Below, piece by piece: positions 19,743 through 29,565 of a DNA stretch of 52,888 bases (the first letter of the stretch is position 1; each line of letters begins with the position of its first letter). Position numbers and translations under genes: made by a program. The DNA lies in assembly GCF_015277675.1 (NCBI RefSeq), contig NZ_JADHEC010000024.1:1-52888 (forward strand). Direction: 5' to 3'. This stretch comes from Flavobacterium soyangense. Its GTDB lineage: Bacteria > Bacteroidota > Bacteroidia > Flavobacteriales > Flavobacteriaceae. The notes under the pieces were generated by a model. It was not told the origin of the DNA and did not search any database. It worked only from the letters and a program-made list of their open reading frames with translations.

Positions 19743-20324
19743 TTAAATCTTTAAAATTTTAAGAATTTTATCAACTTCTAATTTTGCACTATCAGGATTA
19801 ACATTTTCAATTATAAAATCGCTTTTAGTGATGCGTTGTTCATCGCTCCATTGCATATTTATTCTTTTTAAAACTTTCTCACGCGTTGTTTTATCTCTTT
19901 GAATTACTCTCTGAATCCTTGATTCTATTGGGGCGGTAACCGTAATTATCAAATCGCAATTTTTATAACTCCCACTTTCAAATAAAATGGCTGCCTCATA
20001 AATAATAAACGGAGAATTTTTATGATTCAAAATCCATTCGTTAAAATGTTTTTTTACGACAGGATGGATAATTGCATTGAGTTGTTTTAATTTTTCAGGA
20101 TTATTAAATACAATTTCGGATAGTTTTTCTCGATTTAAAATGTCATTTTCAAAAATGGCGCTACCAAATGTTTTTTTTATTTCTTCAATAATTGCTGAAG
20201 ATTGCATAATTTTTCTTGCTTCATTATCAGCAATATAAACAGGAATGCCAGCTGCCATAAAATAATTGGCAATTGTAGTTTTTCCACTTCCAATACCTCC
20301 TGTTAATCCTATTATTTTTGTCAT
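19743..20324 (-). CDS. coaE: Dephospho-CoA kinase
   Basis: A 193-residue P-loop kinase that phosphorylates the ribose 3'-OH of dephospho-CoA, the last step of CoA synthesis. IGLTGGIGSGKTTIANYF is the nucleotide-binding motif, followed by YIADNEARKIM, NAIIHPVVKKHF and the lid RIQRVIQRDKTTREKVLKRI. It lies one base after the glycosyltransferase gene. coaBC at 25287-26495 supplies earlier steps of the pathway from a separate operon. Confidence 0.95.
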   Translation of the reverse strand: MTKIIGLTGGIGSGKTTIANYFMAAGIPVYIADNEARKIMQSSAIIEEIKKTFGSAIFENDILNREKLSEIVFNNPEKLKQLNAIIHPVVKKHFNEWILNHKNSPFIIYEAAILFESGSYKNCDLIITVTAPIESRIQRVIQRDKTTREKVLKRINMQWSDEQRITKSDFIIENVNPDSAKLEVDKILKILKI

Positions 20325-20325
20325 A

Positions 20326-21324
20326 TTATTTTTTAAAAAACAACTCAGGAAAAGCCTCTTGAGGTTTTTGTTTCAAAATTATAATCTTAAAAAATGATTC
20401 CATAAAACCTGTTCCGTAACCATAAAATTGTTTCCAAACCGCTTTTATCGATAAGAAACCTATTTTAAAGCTTTTATTTTGATATGTTGACACCAAAAAC
20501 AATACCAAAAAGTAAACAAAATACAACTGAAGCAATAAGTCATGATTAAAAACCAAAAAAACCAGTGCAACAATAAATCCAATTAAGAAAACAGATGGAA
20601 AGAAAAAAGTAAGTTTGTTATATTGAGGATACCAACTATTCAAAATCGGCCTTGCTTTACCAAATTTATTGACCTGAACCGAAAACTTTTCCCAGTCAAT
20701 TCTTCTTTTGTGATAAACGAAAGCTTTTGGAAAAAGCCTAGTTTCAAAACCTAATTCCCATAATCGAATTGATAAATCAGGATCTTCTCCTGGATGAATG
20801 TTCCCAAAACCATTGGAAGCTTCAAAAGCTTTTCGAGACAATCCCATATTAAAACTTCTAGGCTGAAACTTATCGATTTTCTCCGAGCCACCTCTAATTC
20901 CTCCGGTGGTAAGAAAAGAAGTCATTGCAAAATTTATTGCTTTTTGAATATCAGAAAAACTATCCAAAGCTTTATCAGGTCCACCAAAACAATCTACATA
21001 ATCTTGTTTCAACGCATTGGAAACTTCTGTCAAATACGTTTTTGGAATAATACAATCTGAATCAAAAATGATAAAATAATCACCTTTTGCCTTTTGCATT
21101 CCGTAATTCCTTGAATTCCCCGGACCTGAATTTTCTTTGAAATAATAGGAAATATTTAATTTCCCTCCATAATTTCGAACAACATCTTCACACTTTATAG
21201 CAGAACCATCCTCAACGATTACAATTTCGAAATCTTCTTTATAATCTAATTTAGACAAACTCTCTAAAAGTTCATCGACTTCGTCAGGACGATTGTAAAC
21301 TGGGATGATTAAAGAAAACAACAT
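20326..21324 (-). CDS. Family 2 glycosyltransferase, membrane-anchored
   Basis: A 332-residue GT-A fold transferase. The N-terminal SLIIPVYNRPDEVDELLESL, the nucleotide-binding FEIVIVEDGS, the metal-binding DSDC near residue 93 and the acceptor-side HPGEDPDLSIRLWELGFE are characteristic of GT2. Two hydrophobic segments near 243-262 and 264-283 anchor the C-terminus in the inner membrane. It may act in cell-surface polysaccharide or lipid glycosylation; no polysaccharide cluster surrounds it. coaE begins one base after its stop. Confidence 0.88.
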   Translation of the reverse strand: MLFSLIIPVYNRPDEVDELLESLSKLDYKEDFEIVIVEDGSAIKCEDVVRNYGGKLNISYYFKENSGPGNSRNYGMQKAKGDYFIIFDSDCIIPKTYLTEVSNALKQDYVDCFGGPDKALDSFSDIQKAINFAMTSFLTTGGIRGGSEKIDKFQPRSFNMGLSRKAFEASNGFGNIHPGEDPDLSIRLWELGFETRLFPKAFVYHKRRIDWEKFSVQVNKFGKARPILNSWYPQYNKLTFFFPSVFLIGFIVALVFLVFNHDLLLQLYFVYFLVLFLVSTYQNKSFKIGFLSIKAVWKQFYGYGTGFMESFFKIIILKQKPQEAFPELFFKK

Positions 21325-21388
21325 AATCTTGAATTAAGGTTTAAATTTTTTGCTTTTTAATTTTAACAAAGATAATCTTTATCCATAA

Positions 21389-21420
21389 AAAAACCACCAC
21401 GTTTTTCGTGATGGTTATAA
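21389..21420 (-). terminator. Terminator of fabV
   Basis: AACCACCACG and CGTGATGGTT form a nine-of-ten base-pair stem around a TTTTT loop. Read on the minus strand, the hairpin is followed by a long T-run just after the fabV stop codon. Confidence 0.75.
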
Positions 21421-21451
21421 CATTTAAACATTTTAAATATCTAATATTTCT

Positions 21452-22642
21452 TTAAACTATACTCGAAACACTTACCATTTCTTCAGCATCTGCTCTGTAA
21501 TCTACTCCTTCGAATTCAAAACCAAAAAGGTTCAGAAAATCTTTTCTATATCCTTCTAAATCTCCAATTTCAGGCAAACTTTCTGTAGTGGCTTGTTTCC
21601 ACAAAGTAGCAATTTTTTCCTGAACATCGTCACGCATTTCCCAATCATCTATTCTGATTCTTCCTTTATCATCCGTTGGAATTGGTTTACCCGTAAACAA
21701 TCTATCTTGATATAAACGTTGGATTTGCTCAATGCAACCTTCGTGAATTCCTTCAGCTTTCATTATTTTATACAACAACGAAATATACAAAGGAATAACC
21801 GGAATGGCTGAACTCGCTTGTGTAACCAACGCTTTATTCACGGAAACAAATGCTTTTCCTTCGATAGATTTTAAACTGTCTGTAATAGCAAAAGCCGTAG
21901 CTTCAAGATGATCTTTTGCACGACCAATAGTTCCTTTTCTGTAAACAGCTTCGGTTAATGATGGTCCAATATAGGAATATGCAACAGTAGTTGCGCCTTT
22001 AGCCAAAAGATTTTCCGCTTTCAAAGCATCAATCCACATTGCCCAATCCTCTCCGCCCATTACAGCAACTGTATTCGCAATATCATCACCTTGACAAGGT
22101 TCGATGCTTATTTCAGAAACTATTCCTGTATGAAAATCAACGGTTTTATTAGTATAAGTTGTTCCAATTGGTTTCAAAACCGATCGATGCAAAACTCCGG
22201 TAACCGGATGCACACGAACTGGGGAAGCCAAACTATAAATTATCAAATCAATTTGACCTAAATCAGCTTTAATCAAGTCTAAAGTTTGTCTCTTAACTTC
22301 ATTCGAAAAAGCATCTCCATTAATACTTTTTGCATATAATCCGGCTTTATGCGCTTCGTTTTCAAAAGCTGCCGAATTATACCATCCTGGTGAACCTGGT
22401 CTTCCTTCAACGGGAGGTTTTTCAAAAAATATACCAATCGTTGCAGCATCAGAGCCAAAAGCACTAGTAATTCTTGAAGCTAAACCAAATCCGGTTGAAG
22501 CTCCTATTACTAAAACTTTTTTAGCGCCTTCGATGTGCCCTTTTGATTTTACATATTTGATTTGATTTTTTACGTTTTGTTCGCATCCTTTTGGGTGTGA
22601 TGTCAAACAAATAAATCCTCGCATTCTAGGTTCTATAATCAT
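21452..22642 (-). CDS. fabV: FabV-type enoyl-ACP / trans-2-enoyl-CoA reductase
   Basis: A 396-residue NADH-dependent reductase of the FabV/TER family, which performs the last step of fatty-acid elongation and is longer than FabI. The start MIIEPRMRGFICLTSHPKGC, the cofactor motif VLVIGASTGFGLASR, the SLASPVRV stretch and the extended catalytic Tyr-X8-Lys in YSYIGPSLTEAVYRKGTIG are all present. FabV enzymes are naturally insensitive to triclosan. The gene has its own promoter and terminator, so it is monocistronic. Confidence 0.95.
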   Translation of the reverse strand: MIIEPRMRGFICLTSHPKGCEQNVKNQIKYVKSKGHIEGAKKVLVIGASTGFGLASRITSAFGSDAATIGIFFEKPPVEGRPGSPGWYNSAAFENEAHKAGLYAKSINGDAFSNEVKRQTLDLIKADLGQIDLIIYSLASPVRVHPVTGVLHRSVLKPIGTTYTNKTVDFHTGIVSEISIEPCQGDDIANTVAVMGGEDWAMWIDALKAENLLAKGATTVAYSYIGPSLTEAVYRKGTIGRAKDHLEATAFAITDSLKSIEGKAFVSVNKALVTQASSAIPVIPLYISLLYKIMKAEGIHEGCIEQIQRLYQDRLFTGKPIPTDDKGRIRIDDWEMRDDVQEKIATLWKQATTESLPEIGDLEGYRKDFLNLFGFEFEGVDYRADAEEMVSVSSIV

Positions 22643-22683
22643 ATGTGTATAGGTTATTCAGTTATTCGGTAATTTTAAGGTGA

Positions 22684-22713
22684 CAAATATAAGGCATTTC
22701 TTTAGTTCAGCAA
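22684..22713 (-). promoter_or_regulatory. Bacteroidota-type promoter of fabV
   Basis: On the minus strand TTG (22713-22711) and TATATTTG (22691-22684) are 19 bases apart, an exact fit to the -33/-7 spacing. The promoter overlaps the last codons of recN. Confidence 0.6.
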
Positions 22714-24354
22714 GGCTTTTGCGTGGTTTAATGCTGAATCAGAAACAAGAGTTCCAGACAACATTTGCGCTATTTCGACAATGCGCTCCTCGCTCGATAA
22801 TAATTTTAATTCAGATTGTGTATCCTCACCAATAGTAGATTTTGAAACTTTGAAATGCGCTGTTCCTTTTGCCGCTATTTGAGGTAAATGTGTAATAGCA
22901 AAAATTTGCATTGTCTGACTCATTTCCTTCATAATTTCACCCATTTTATTGGCAATTTCACCTGAAACTCCGGAGTCAATTTCATCAAAAATCAGCGTTG
23001 GCAATTTTGAATATTGTGCCAAAATTGCTTTCACTGTAAGCATAATCCTAGACATTTCACCTCCAGAAGCTACTTTTTTTAATAATCCAAAGTCGGTTCC
23101 TTTATTAGCCGAAAATAAAAATTGAAGTTCATCCTTTCCATTTTCGAAATAAGTTGAAGTAGAATTGATGTCAATTTTAAAACGAACATTTGGCATTCCC
23201 AAAGTTTCTAAAATTGAAATTAACTTTCCTGATAAAATCGGAATGGAATCTATTCTCTTCTTGTGAATTGCATTTGATAAAGTATCTAATGTTGTTGTTT
23301 TCTGTTGAATTGAATTGGTAAAAGCTAAAATTTCAGATTCTAAATTTCCAATTTCTAAAAGAGAGTCATCCAATTTATTTTGAATTTCCAATAACTCGTC
23401 AACCGTTGAAACTTGATGTTTTTTTTGCAAACTGTAAATCATTTGCAACTTTTGGCTGATTAAATCCAGCTGTTCCGGATCATTGATGAGTTTCTCTGAA
23501 CATCGATTTAATTCATCCGAAATATCATCAAATTCAATCGTTAAACTTGAAATTCTTTCTAATAAAGAATGATATTCTGACGAAAAGGAAGCTATTTTTT
23601 GCAAGGAAACTTTGATTTCCTTCAAATTGTGTATTACTCCAATTTGCTCTTCATTGGCTATAGCCAAAGACTTATCAAGAGATTCTTTAATAATTTCGAC
23701 ATTATTGAGTTTTTCAAAATCCGCCTCAAGAGATTCTTGTTCGCCAGATTTCAAATTTGCTGCAATTAATTCGTCTAATAAAAATGTATTGTATTCCTGC
23801 TCCTTGATAGATTCAGCCTGTTTTTTAAGAAGCGAATTCAATTTGGATTTATCCGATTTATAGCTTTTCAAAAGCACTTGATAATCCAAAATATTGTCTT
23901 GATTATTTGCAATTGCGTCAATAATTTCGAATTGAACTTTTTCTTCAGAAAGTTCCTGTGTTTGATGTTGGGAATGAATATCAATCAAGAATAAACTCAG
24001 TTCCTGCAATTCCTGAAGATTTACTGGACTGTCATTGATAAAAGCCCTTGATTTTCCTGAAGGAAGAATTTCTCGACGAATGATCGTTTCATTTTCAAAA
24101 TCTAAATCATTGGCTTCAAAAAAAGAAAGTAAATTATATTTTGAGATGTCAAAATGAGCTTCTATGATGCATTTTTCTTCTTTGTTTTTTAAGGAAGTCA
24201 AATCCGCTCTTTTTCCTAAAACCAATCCTAAAGCTCCGAGTATAATTGATTTTCCCGCGCCTGTTTCTCCTGTAATAATCGAAAAACCTTTTGAAAAATC
24301 GATAGCCAATTTTTCAATTAAAGCATAGTTTTTTATCGACAGCGAAGTTATCAT
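22702..24354 (-). CDS. recN: DNA repair protein RecN
   Basis: A 550-residue SMC-like ATPase acting in double-strand break repair. The N-terminal head has the Walker A motif GETGAGKS at 29-36, followed by long coiled-coil stretches. The C-terminal head contains the signature KVASGGEMSRIMLTVKAIL, Walker B LIFDEIDSGVSGE and the ITHLPQIAA switch. Full family length. It is the last gene of the bamD operon, 51 bases after the PorD-like gene. Confidence 0.96.
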   Translation of the reverse strand: MITSLSIKNYALIEKLAIDFSKGFSIITGETGAGKSIILGALGLVLGKRADLTSLKNKEEKCIIEAHFDISKYNLLSFFEANDLDFENETIIRREILPSGKSRAFINDSPVNLQELQELSLFLIDIHSQHQTQELSEEKVQFEIIDAIANNQDNILDYQVLLKSYKSDKSKLNSLLKKQAESIKEQEYNTFLLDELIAANLKSGEQESLEADFEKLNNVEIIKESLDKSLAIANEEQIGVIHNLKEIKVSLQKIASFSSEYHSLLERISSLTIEFDDISDELNRCSEKLINDPEQLDLISQKLQMIYSLQKKHQVSTVDELLEIQNKLDDSLLEIGNLESEILAFTNSIQQKTTTLDTLSNAIHKKRIDSIPILSGKLISILETLGMPNVRFKIDINSTSTYFENGKDELQFLFSANKGTDFGLLKKVASGGEMSRIMLTVKAILAQYSKLPTLIFDEIDSGVSGEIANKMGEIMKEMSQTMQIFAITHLPQIAAKGTAHFKVSKSTIGEDTQSELKLLSSEERIVEIAQMLSGTLVSDSALNHAKALLN

Positions 24355-24405
24355 TTATATAATTTTATGAGAAAAAAAGAAATTGTGTAAAAAACCAGAA
24401 ACTAA

Positions 24406-25290
24406 TTAATACTTAATCAGTGCCCATTTACTGGAGTTTAAGGGAGAAGTTTTATTCAAACTTTCCACTAAATCTGTGATGGGAATACTTGGTCCACCCG
24501 AAAAAATAGAAACTATTTCATCTGATTTGGCATCAAAAAACACTCGTGTCACAAATGCATTTGGTTTTACCGCATTTAGCTTTCCTAAATTAAGCAAGGA
24601 ATTTTTAATTTTGTCTTTTGCTGATTTCAAATCCTGACTCATTATATCCAATCCTGAGTGATAGGCAAATGAGGTTTGACGAACTTCATTAAGTGCAGGT
24701 GCTAATAAATCATTCACTAAATAGTATCTGCTTTGATTTCCATCAGTTTGGCTCCAACCTTTATAACCGCTTTGTTGAGCAACATTAGAAATATTTTGAG
24801 CGATTTCAAAGTATGAATTTCCAGCTAATGGCACAAAACTATCAGCGTCCATACCTAAGATGATATAGCTGTAAAAAGAAACTACAGAAACCAAATTTGA
24901 TTCAAATTCGGCAGGATTAAAAATTAGGCTTTCAAATTCTGTATATCTAAAACTAAAATCTTTATCATTAAAATTTAATACTGGCGATGCATAAGAAGAA
25001 TTATAGATAAGTCTTGAAGACTGCACCTGAATAGTCGCAGTAAATTGATCAGATTCATTCGATGAAATGGTGATATACATCGAACAATTAATTTTTTCGT
25101 TTTGTTTATAGGTTAGTGCTGTCCAATGTGTTTGATTAACAAACTCACTTAATGATGTTTCTAAAGTTTTGAAAACTTGTTGGTTTGCATTATTAAGTTT
25201 TTGTGCATTTACCGTTACGGTACAGTTTAACTCTTGAGAATGAGTAAACCCAAATGTGAGTAACAAGAAAAAAGTAATTATTCTGGTCAT
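24406..25290 (-). CDS. DUF4835 / PorD-like protein
   Basis: A 294-residue secreted protein with the signal peptide MTRIITFFLLLTFGFTHSQ, then ELNCTVTVNAQKL and the FNDKDFSFRYTEFESLIFNP region typical of DUF4835. This family is annotated as PorD in Bacteroidota with type IX secretion. Its start overlaps the coaBC stop by four bases, and the order coaBC-porD-recN is commonly kept in Flavobacteriia. The exact role in secretion is unsettled, so I give no symbol. Confidence 0.85.
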   Translation of the reverse strand: MTRIITFFLLLTFGFTHSQELNCTVTVNAQKLNNANQQVFKTLETSLSEFVNQTHWTALTYKQNEKINCSMYITISSNESDQFTATIQVQSSRLIYNSSYASPVLNFNDKDFSFRYTEFESLIFNPAEFESNLVSVVSFYSYIILGMDADSFVPLAGNSYFEIAQNISNVAQQSGYKGWSQTDGNQSRYYLVNDLLAPALNEVRQTSFAYHSGLDIMSQDLKSAKDKIKNSLLNLGKLNAVKPNAFVTRVFFDAKSDEIVSIFSGGPSIPITDLVESLNKTSPLNSSKWALIKY

Positions 25291-26495
25291 AAAAAATGTG
25301 CTATTACTTTGTTTAAAATATCATCAGCAACTGCTTCTTTCGATTTTAATTCCATAGGTTGTACTTCGAAATTTTTATCTATAAAAGTAATTTTATTAGT
25401 TGGTTTTCCAAAACCTGCACCTTTATCCTGTAAAGAATTAAGAACTATCAAATCTAGGTTTTTTTTCTGAATTTTCAACTTTGCATTCTCAATTTCATTT
25501 TCAGTTTCTAAAGCAAAGCCGATTAAAAACTGATTTTTCTTAATTTCTCCCAATGAAGCCAAGATATCTTTTGTTTTTTCGAGTTCAATAGTAAAATCAT
25601 CGGCAGTCTTTTTAATTTTTTGAAGCGCAATAATCTTTGGCTTATAATCTGCAACTGCTGCTGCTGCAATTGCCACATCAACATCAGCAAAATATTGATG
25701 GCAAGCATCATACATTTCCTGTGCCGAAACAACACGAATTACTTTTACTAAATTATTCTCGATTTTTAAATGGGAAGGTCCAGAAACTAAAATTACCGAA
25801 GCTCCTAGATTTGCTGCACTTTGTGCAATATCAAAACCCATTTTTCCGGAAGAATGATTTCCTATAAAACGCACAGGATCTATTGCTTCGTATGTAGGAC
25901 CAGCAGTAATTAGTATTTTTTTTCCTTTAAGAGGCAATCTACTTTCTAAGTCGGCTTCCAAGAATGCAACAATATTTTCCGGTTCAGACATTCTTCCTTC
26001 TCCTGATAGACCACTTGCTAATTCTCCACTTTCGGCAGGAATCATTGTATTGCCAAACTGTTCTAATTTCTTAAAACTAGCAATTGTAGATGGATGAATA
26101 TACATATCCAAATCCATTGCAGGAGCAAAATAAACGGGGCATTTTGCTGATAAATAAGTAGCTAATAAAAGATTGTCACAAGTTCCATTTGCCATTTTTG
26201 ACAATGTATTTGCGGTTGCGGGAGCAATAACCATCAAATCTGCCCAAAGACCTAATTCTACATGGTTATTCCATTTTTCATTATCTTCATCTTGGTCGTA
26301 AAAACTAGAATAAACTGGATTTTTAGATAAAGTCGATAACGTAAGTGGCGTTATAAAATCCTTAGAAGCAGGTGTCATTATCACTTGGACATGCGCACCT
26401 GCTTTTATGAAAAGTCTAACTAAAGTAGCTGTTTTATAAGCTGCAATTCCACCAGAAATTCCCAGTAAAATTTTTTTTCCGCTTAAAACTGACAT
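25287..26495 (-). CDS. coaBC: Bifunctional CoaBC
   Basis: A 402-residue fusion that makes 4'-phosphopantetheine. The N-terminal CoaC domain (1-180) is an FMN-dependent PPC decarboxylase: ILLGISGGIAAYK, catalytic His in NHVELG, PATANTLSKMANG and PAMDLDMY. The CoaB domain (190-402) is a PPC synthetase: ILITAGPTYEAIDPVRFIGN, SSGKMG, AAAVADYKP and the KIKKT loop. It follows rpoZ by nine bases in the bamD operon. Confidence 0.96.
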   Translation of the reverse strand: MSVLSGKKILLGISGGIAAYKTATLVRLFIKAGAHVQVIMTPASKDFITPLTLSTLSKNPVYSSFYDQDEDNEKWNNHVELGLWADLMVIAPATANTLSKMANGTCDNLLLATYLSAKCPVYFAPAMDLDMYIHPSTIASFKKLEQFGNTMIPAESGELASGLSGEGRMSEPENIVAFLEADLESRLPLKGKKILITAGPTYEAIDPVRFIGNHSSGKMGFDIAQSAANLGASVILVSGPSHLKIENNLVKVIRVVSAQEMYDACHQYFADVDVAIAAAAVADYKPKIIALQKIKKTADDFTIELEKTKDILASLGEIKKNQFLIGFALETENEIENAKLKIQKKNLDLIVLNSLQDKGAGFGKPTNKITFIDKNFEVQPMELKSKEAVADDILNKVIAHFL

Positions 26496-26504
26496 TTATA
26501 GATA

Positions 26505-26822
26505 TTATTTGGTTCCTTCTCTGTGGTAGATTTTGCCATCTAACCATTCTTGAACTGCCAAAGCGTGTGGTTTAGGCAATTTTTCGTAAAACTTTGAAAC
26601 CTCTATTTGCTCCTTGTTTTCAAAAACTTCTTCAAGACTGTCATTGTAAGTAGCAAATTCTTCTAGTTTTTCGGTCAATTCTTTTTTGATTTCAGAATTG
26701 ATTTGATTTGCTCTTTTAGCCATAATTGTTATAGCTTCATACACATTTCCTGTAGGTTCTTCAATAATATTTTTATTGTAAGTTATTGTGTTTACCGGAG
26801 CATTCGTCTTTCTTAAATCCAT
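26505..26822 (-). CDS. rpoZ: RNA polymerase omega subunit
   Basis: A 105-residue omega subunit that assists assembly of the beta-prime subunit. The first helices contain GNVYEAITIMAKRANQIN, the conserved omega core. The acidic, Bacteroidota-specific C-terminal extension ends in LDGKIYHREGTK. It lies eight bases after bamD and nine before coaBC, which is the usual order in this phylum. Confidence 0.92.
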   Translation of the reverse strand: MDLRKTNAPVNTITYNKNIIEEPTGNVYEAITIMAKRANQINSEIKKELTEKLEEFATYNDSLEEVFENKEQIEVSKFYEKLPKPHALAVQEWLDGKIYHREGTK

Positions 26823-26830
26823 GACTTTAT

Positions 26831-27625
26831 TTATTTAGTGAAATTTTTTAAATCTGTTTCAATCGTTGCAAACATTTGGTCTGCAATCTTTTTATATTTT
26901 GTATCCGGTTTAAATTTAATTAAACTGTTATAGGCTGTTTTAGCTACATTTAATCGTTCTGCCATTTTTGAAGGGATACTATTTATTCCCAATTGATAAG
27001 CTGAATCATATTTATAAAAAAGAGCATCCTCTTTATATGGTGTTCCAGGATAATCAGCGATAAAGTTATCAAGAGCTACCATAGCTGATTTATAATCTAA
27101 AATAGTGTTGTATTGCTTTGCATTTTCATATACTTTTTTTTCTATTTTTTCATTTAAAACTCTTAGTGTCTTATTGGCTTCCGGCAAATAGGTCGAATTT
27201 GGATACAAATCTATAAAACCCTGTAACTTGTCAATTGCTTTAAAAGTATCTGTTTGGTCTAAACTATATAAAGGCGAAAGCATCGAAAAACATTTAGCAC
27301 CTAAATAAGCTGATTCTTCTGCCTTTTCGCTTTTTGGATAACCCGAAACAAAACTTTCAAATTGGTATGCTGCTAAATAATATTGTTTTGTTTTATAATA
27401 AGATTGAGAAAACATATAAAACAATTTCTCAGCTTGAGGTTTTCCTCTATATGCAGGAGCAATTTGCTCAATAAGTCTAATGGCGTCATTATATTTTCCG
27501 GCATCGTATAACTTAGTGGCCGTTTCAAACTTTACAGCAACATCTTCGGTTTTTAATGCTTTTTGATATTCACTGCAAGAACCAAAAATGACAACAAGAA
27601 GCAATAGAGATAATAATTTTTTCAT
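26831..27625 (-). CDS. bamD: Outer-membrane assembly lipoprotein BamD
   Basis: A 264-residue TPR lipoprotein of the BAM complex that inserts beta-barrels into the outer membrane. The signal ends in the lipobox FGSC (Cys17), followed by SEYQKALKT. TPR-like helices include AEKLFYMFSQSYYKTKQYYL and FESFVSGYPKSEKAEESAY. It is the first gene of the bamD-rpoZ-coaBC-porD-recN operon, with a strong promoter upstream. Confidence 0.93.
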   Translation of the reverse strand: MKKLLSLLLLVVIFGSCSEYQKALKTEDVAVKFETATKLYDAGKYNDAIRLIEQIAPAYRGKPQAEKLFYMFSQSYYKTKQYYLAAYQFESFVSGYPKSEKAEESAYLGAKCFSMLSPLYSLDQTDTFKAIDKLQGFIDLYPNSTYLPEANKTLRVLNEKIEKKVYENAKQYNTILDYKSAMVALDNFIADYPGTPYKEDALFYKYDSAYQLGINSIPSKMAERLNVAKTAYNSLIKFKPDTKYKKIADQMFATIETDLKNFTK

Positions 27626-27696
27626 TTTTTTTATTTACTTTTTTTATGATTTAGAGGAAAGTCAAACTTTCAAATACCACACCCAAGTTTAGCTGG

Positions 27697-27727
27697 CAAA
27701 TTTAGGTATTAATTTAGCCACTACAAA
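27697..27727 (-). promoter_or_regulatory. Promoter of the bamD operon
   Basis: On the minus strand TTTG (27727-27724), 19 bases, then TAAATTTG (27704-27697): a perfect match in sequence and spacing to the Bacteroidota promoter. The ATG is about 70 bases downstream. Confidence 0.75.
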
Positions 27728-27759
27728 ATATATTTTTTTATTAAAAAAGAAAGATTTTT

Positions 27760-28647
27760 TTAAGTCAGTTTATTTATTTTTTTGACAAATTGATCAATTC
27801 GATTGGCAAGTGATTCATCAACTTTTACTAATGGCAAACGAACTGTATTATCCGCTATTCCCAATGAATCAAACACTTGTTTAATTCCTGCGGGATTTCC
27901 TTGTTCAAAAATCATATCAATACAATCAGAAAAAAGGTATTGTAATTTAAAGGCGTCATCAACTTTTCTATTTAATCCTAAACGCATCATTTCGGAAAAT
28001 TCTTTTGGAAAACCCTGAGCAATTACAGATATAACGCCAGAACCTCCGGCTAAAACCATTGGCAAAGCAATCATATCATCGCCAGAAAGCACAAGGAAAT
28101 CTTTGGGTTTATTTTTAAGCAATTGCATAGCTTGAATAATATCACCGGCTGCTTCTTTGATGGCTACAATATTTTTGAAATCATTTGCTAATTTCATTAC
28201 TGTTGAAGGTAACACATTGCTTCCTGTTCTACTGGGAACATTATACAAAATTACAGGAATTGGAGAAGCTTCGGCAACTGCTTTAAAATGTTGATAGATT
28301 CCTTCTTGAGTTGGCTTATTATAATAGGGAGAAATAGAAAGTATTGCTACAAATTGCGACAAATCTCTATTTTTAAGTTCCTCGACAACTTCCATCGTAT
28401 TGTTTCCTCCTACTCCAAGTACCATTGGCAATCTTCCATTGTTAGTTTCGACGATGGTCTTAATCACAAATTCTTTTTCATCCTGCGACATAGTAGCATT
28501 TTCGGCTGTTGTGCCAAGTACTACAAGGTATTCAACTCCCCCATCTATAGAGAAATTTACTATTCTTATTAATGCTTCGGTATCAATTGAAAAATCTTTT
28601 CTAAAAGGAGTTGCAAGGGCAACACCTGTTCCTATTAATGATTGCAT
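27760..28647 (-). CDS. dapA: 4-hydroxy-tetrahydrodipicolinate synthase
   Basis: A 295-residue aldolase that condenses pyruvate with aspartate semialdehyde in lysine and diaminopimelate synthesis. The catalytic Tyr135 in [12 protein letters not shown] and the Schiff-base Lys164 in VAIKEAAGD are present, as is the N-terminal [10 protein letters not shown] and the [12 protein letters not shown] loop. Full length. It lies nine bases after the DUF6913-like gene and is probably transcribed with it. Confidence 0.95.
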   Translation of the reverse strand: MQSLIGTGVALATPFRKDFSIDTEALIRIVNFSIDGGVEYLVVLGTTAENATMSQDEKEFVIKTIVETNNGRLPMVLGVGGNNTMEVVEELKNRDLSQFVAILSISPYYNKPTQEGIYQHFKAVAEASPIPVILYNVPSRTGSNVLPSTVMKLANDFKNIVAIKEAAGDIIQAMQLLKNKPKDFLVLSGDDMIALPMVLAGGSGVISVIAQGFPKEFSEMMRLGLNRKVDDAFKLQYLFSDCIDMIFEQGNPAGIKQVFDSLGIADNTVRLPLVKVDESLANRIDQFVKKINKLT

Positions 28648-28656
28648 AATTTGTTT

Positions 28657-29175
28657 TTATATTTTATTTAATATTTTTAAATACCTAAATAATTCGTGAA
28701 CAAAAACGGTATAATTTTCGGCATTGGTATTAATCATCAAATGGTTTAATCTCTTATCTACTGATGAAAATCCAACTTTAAACTTAGCTTTAGAACTGTG
28801 GGTAATTTTTATTAAAAATGATTTCTCAACATCATAATAACTTATTAATAAATCGAATTGTTCATTTATGAAATCATTAACCGCCGGATTAGTGATTTGC
28901 GTATTCCAATTTATATGTTTTGTTCCAAATGTCTGTTTAAAATACGGTTCGTTTTTTTTCCATTTATCTCTGTAAACAATAACTTTTATATTGCTTTCTA
29001 GAATTCCATTTGCAATTAATTCATTTATTAGAGTTTCTTTTTCAAAAAAATAACTTTCATCTACAAGCAAACCAATTGTTTGAACAGAAACATTTGATGT
29101 ACTTGCTTTGACATTATGTAAATTATTTTTTAAAATTTTTAATAAAAAATAATTCTTTATATAATTTAAAAACAT
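28657..29175 (-). CDS. DUF6913-like conserved protein
   Basis: A 172-residue basic protein with no signal peptide. It starts MFLNYIKNYFLLKILKNNL and has a conserved core with VQTIGLLVDESYFFEKETLI, INWNTQ and FDLLISYYDVEK, as in the DUF6913 family found beside dapA in Flavobacteriia. Its function is unknown. It lies nine bases upstream of dapA in the same direction, so a shared transcript is likely. Confidence 0.7.
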   Translation of the reverse strand: MFLNYIKNYFLLKILKNNLHNVKASTSNVSVQTIGLLVDESYFFEKETLINELIANGILESNIKVIVYRDKWKKNEPYFKQTFGTKHINWNTQITNPAVNDFINEQFDLLISYYDVEKSFLIKITHSSKAKFKVGFSSVDKRLNHLMINTNAENYTVFVHELFRYLKILNKI

Positions 29176-29407
29176 ACCACTTTTTACCTGATTACAAAAT
29201 TAATTAAATTTAGTCGCATTACAGATGGTAAATCTAAAAAAGTATAATGGTGTTTCGAAACTTTTTGTTATATTCTTAACACTTATTTTATTATTATTTA
29301 GAAAAATAAAAAAACGGGCTAATTACCAATTAACTCGTTTTTCAAATCTTCTTTTTTATTAAACCTTATTATAATTTTTATTTTACTGTTTAAACAAGGA
29401 GAAATTA

Positions 29408-29565
29408 AAGTTCATACGGTAATCAATGCCGATGAAAAAGTACCAAGTTTAGCCTGGTTTAGTCCAGCAACAACACACGACCATAACTTTCTAAAAAAGT
29501 TAAAATGCTTAATGAACCAGAAGCTATTTATAGCGAAGAAAAAAATATTATTGAAAATCTAAAAT
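29408..29565 (+). pseudogene. IS4-like transposase remnant
   Basis: One frame reads KVHTVINADEKVPSLAWF followed by SPATTHDHNFLKKL. This resembles the segment after the second catalytic Asp in IS4/IS5-type transposases of Bacteroidota (K-x-H-x-x-x-x-DE-x-VP ... HD). There is no start, no upstream catalytic domain and no downstream DDE glutamate region, so only about 30 recognisable codons survive. The true 3' limit may be near 29500, where another frame takes over. Confidence 0.5.
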
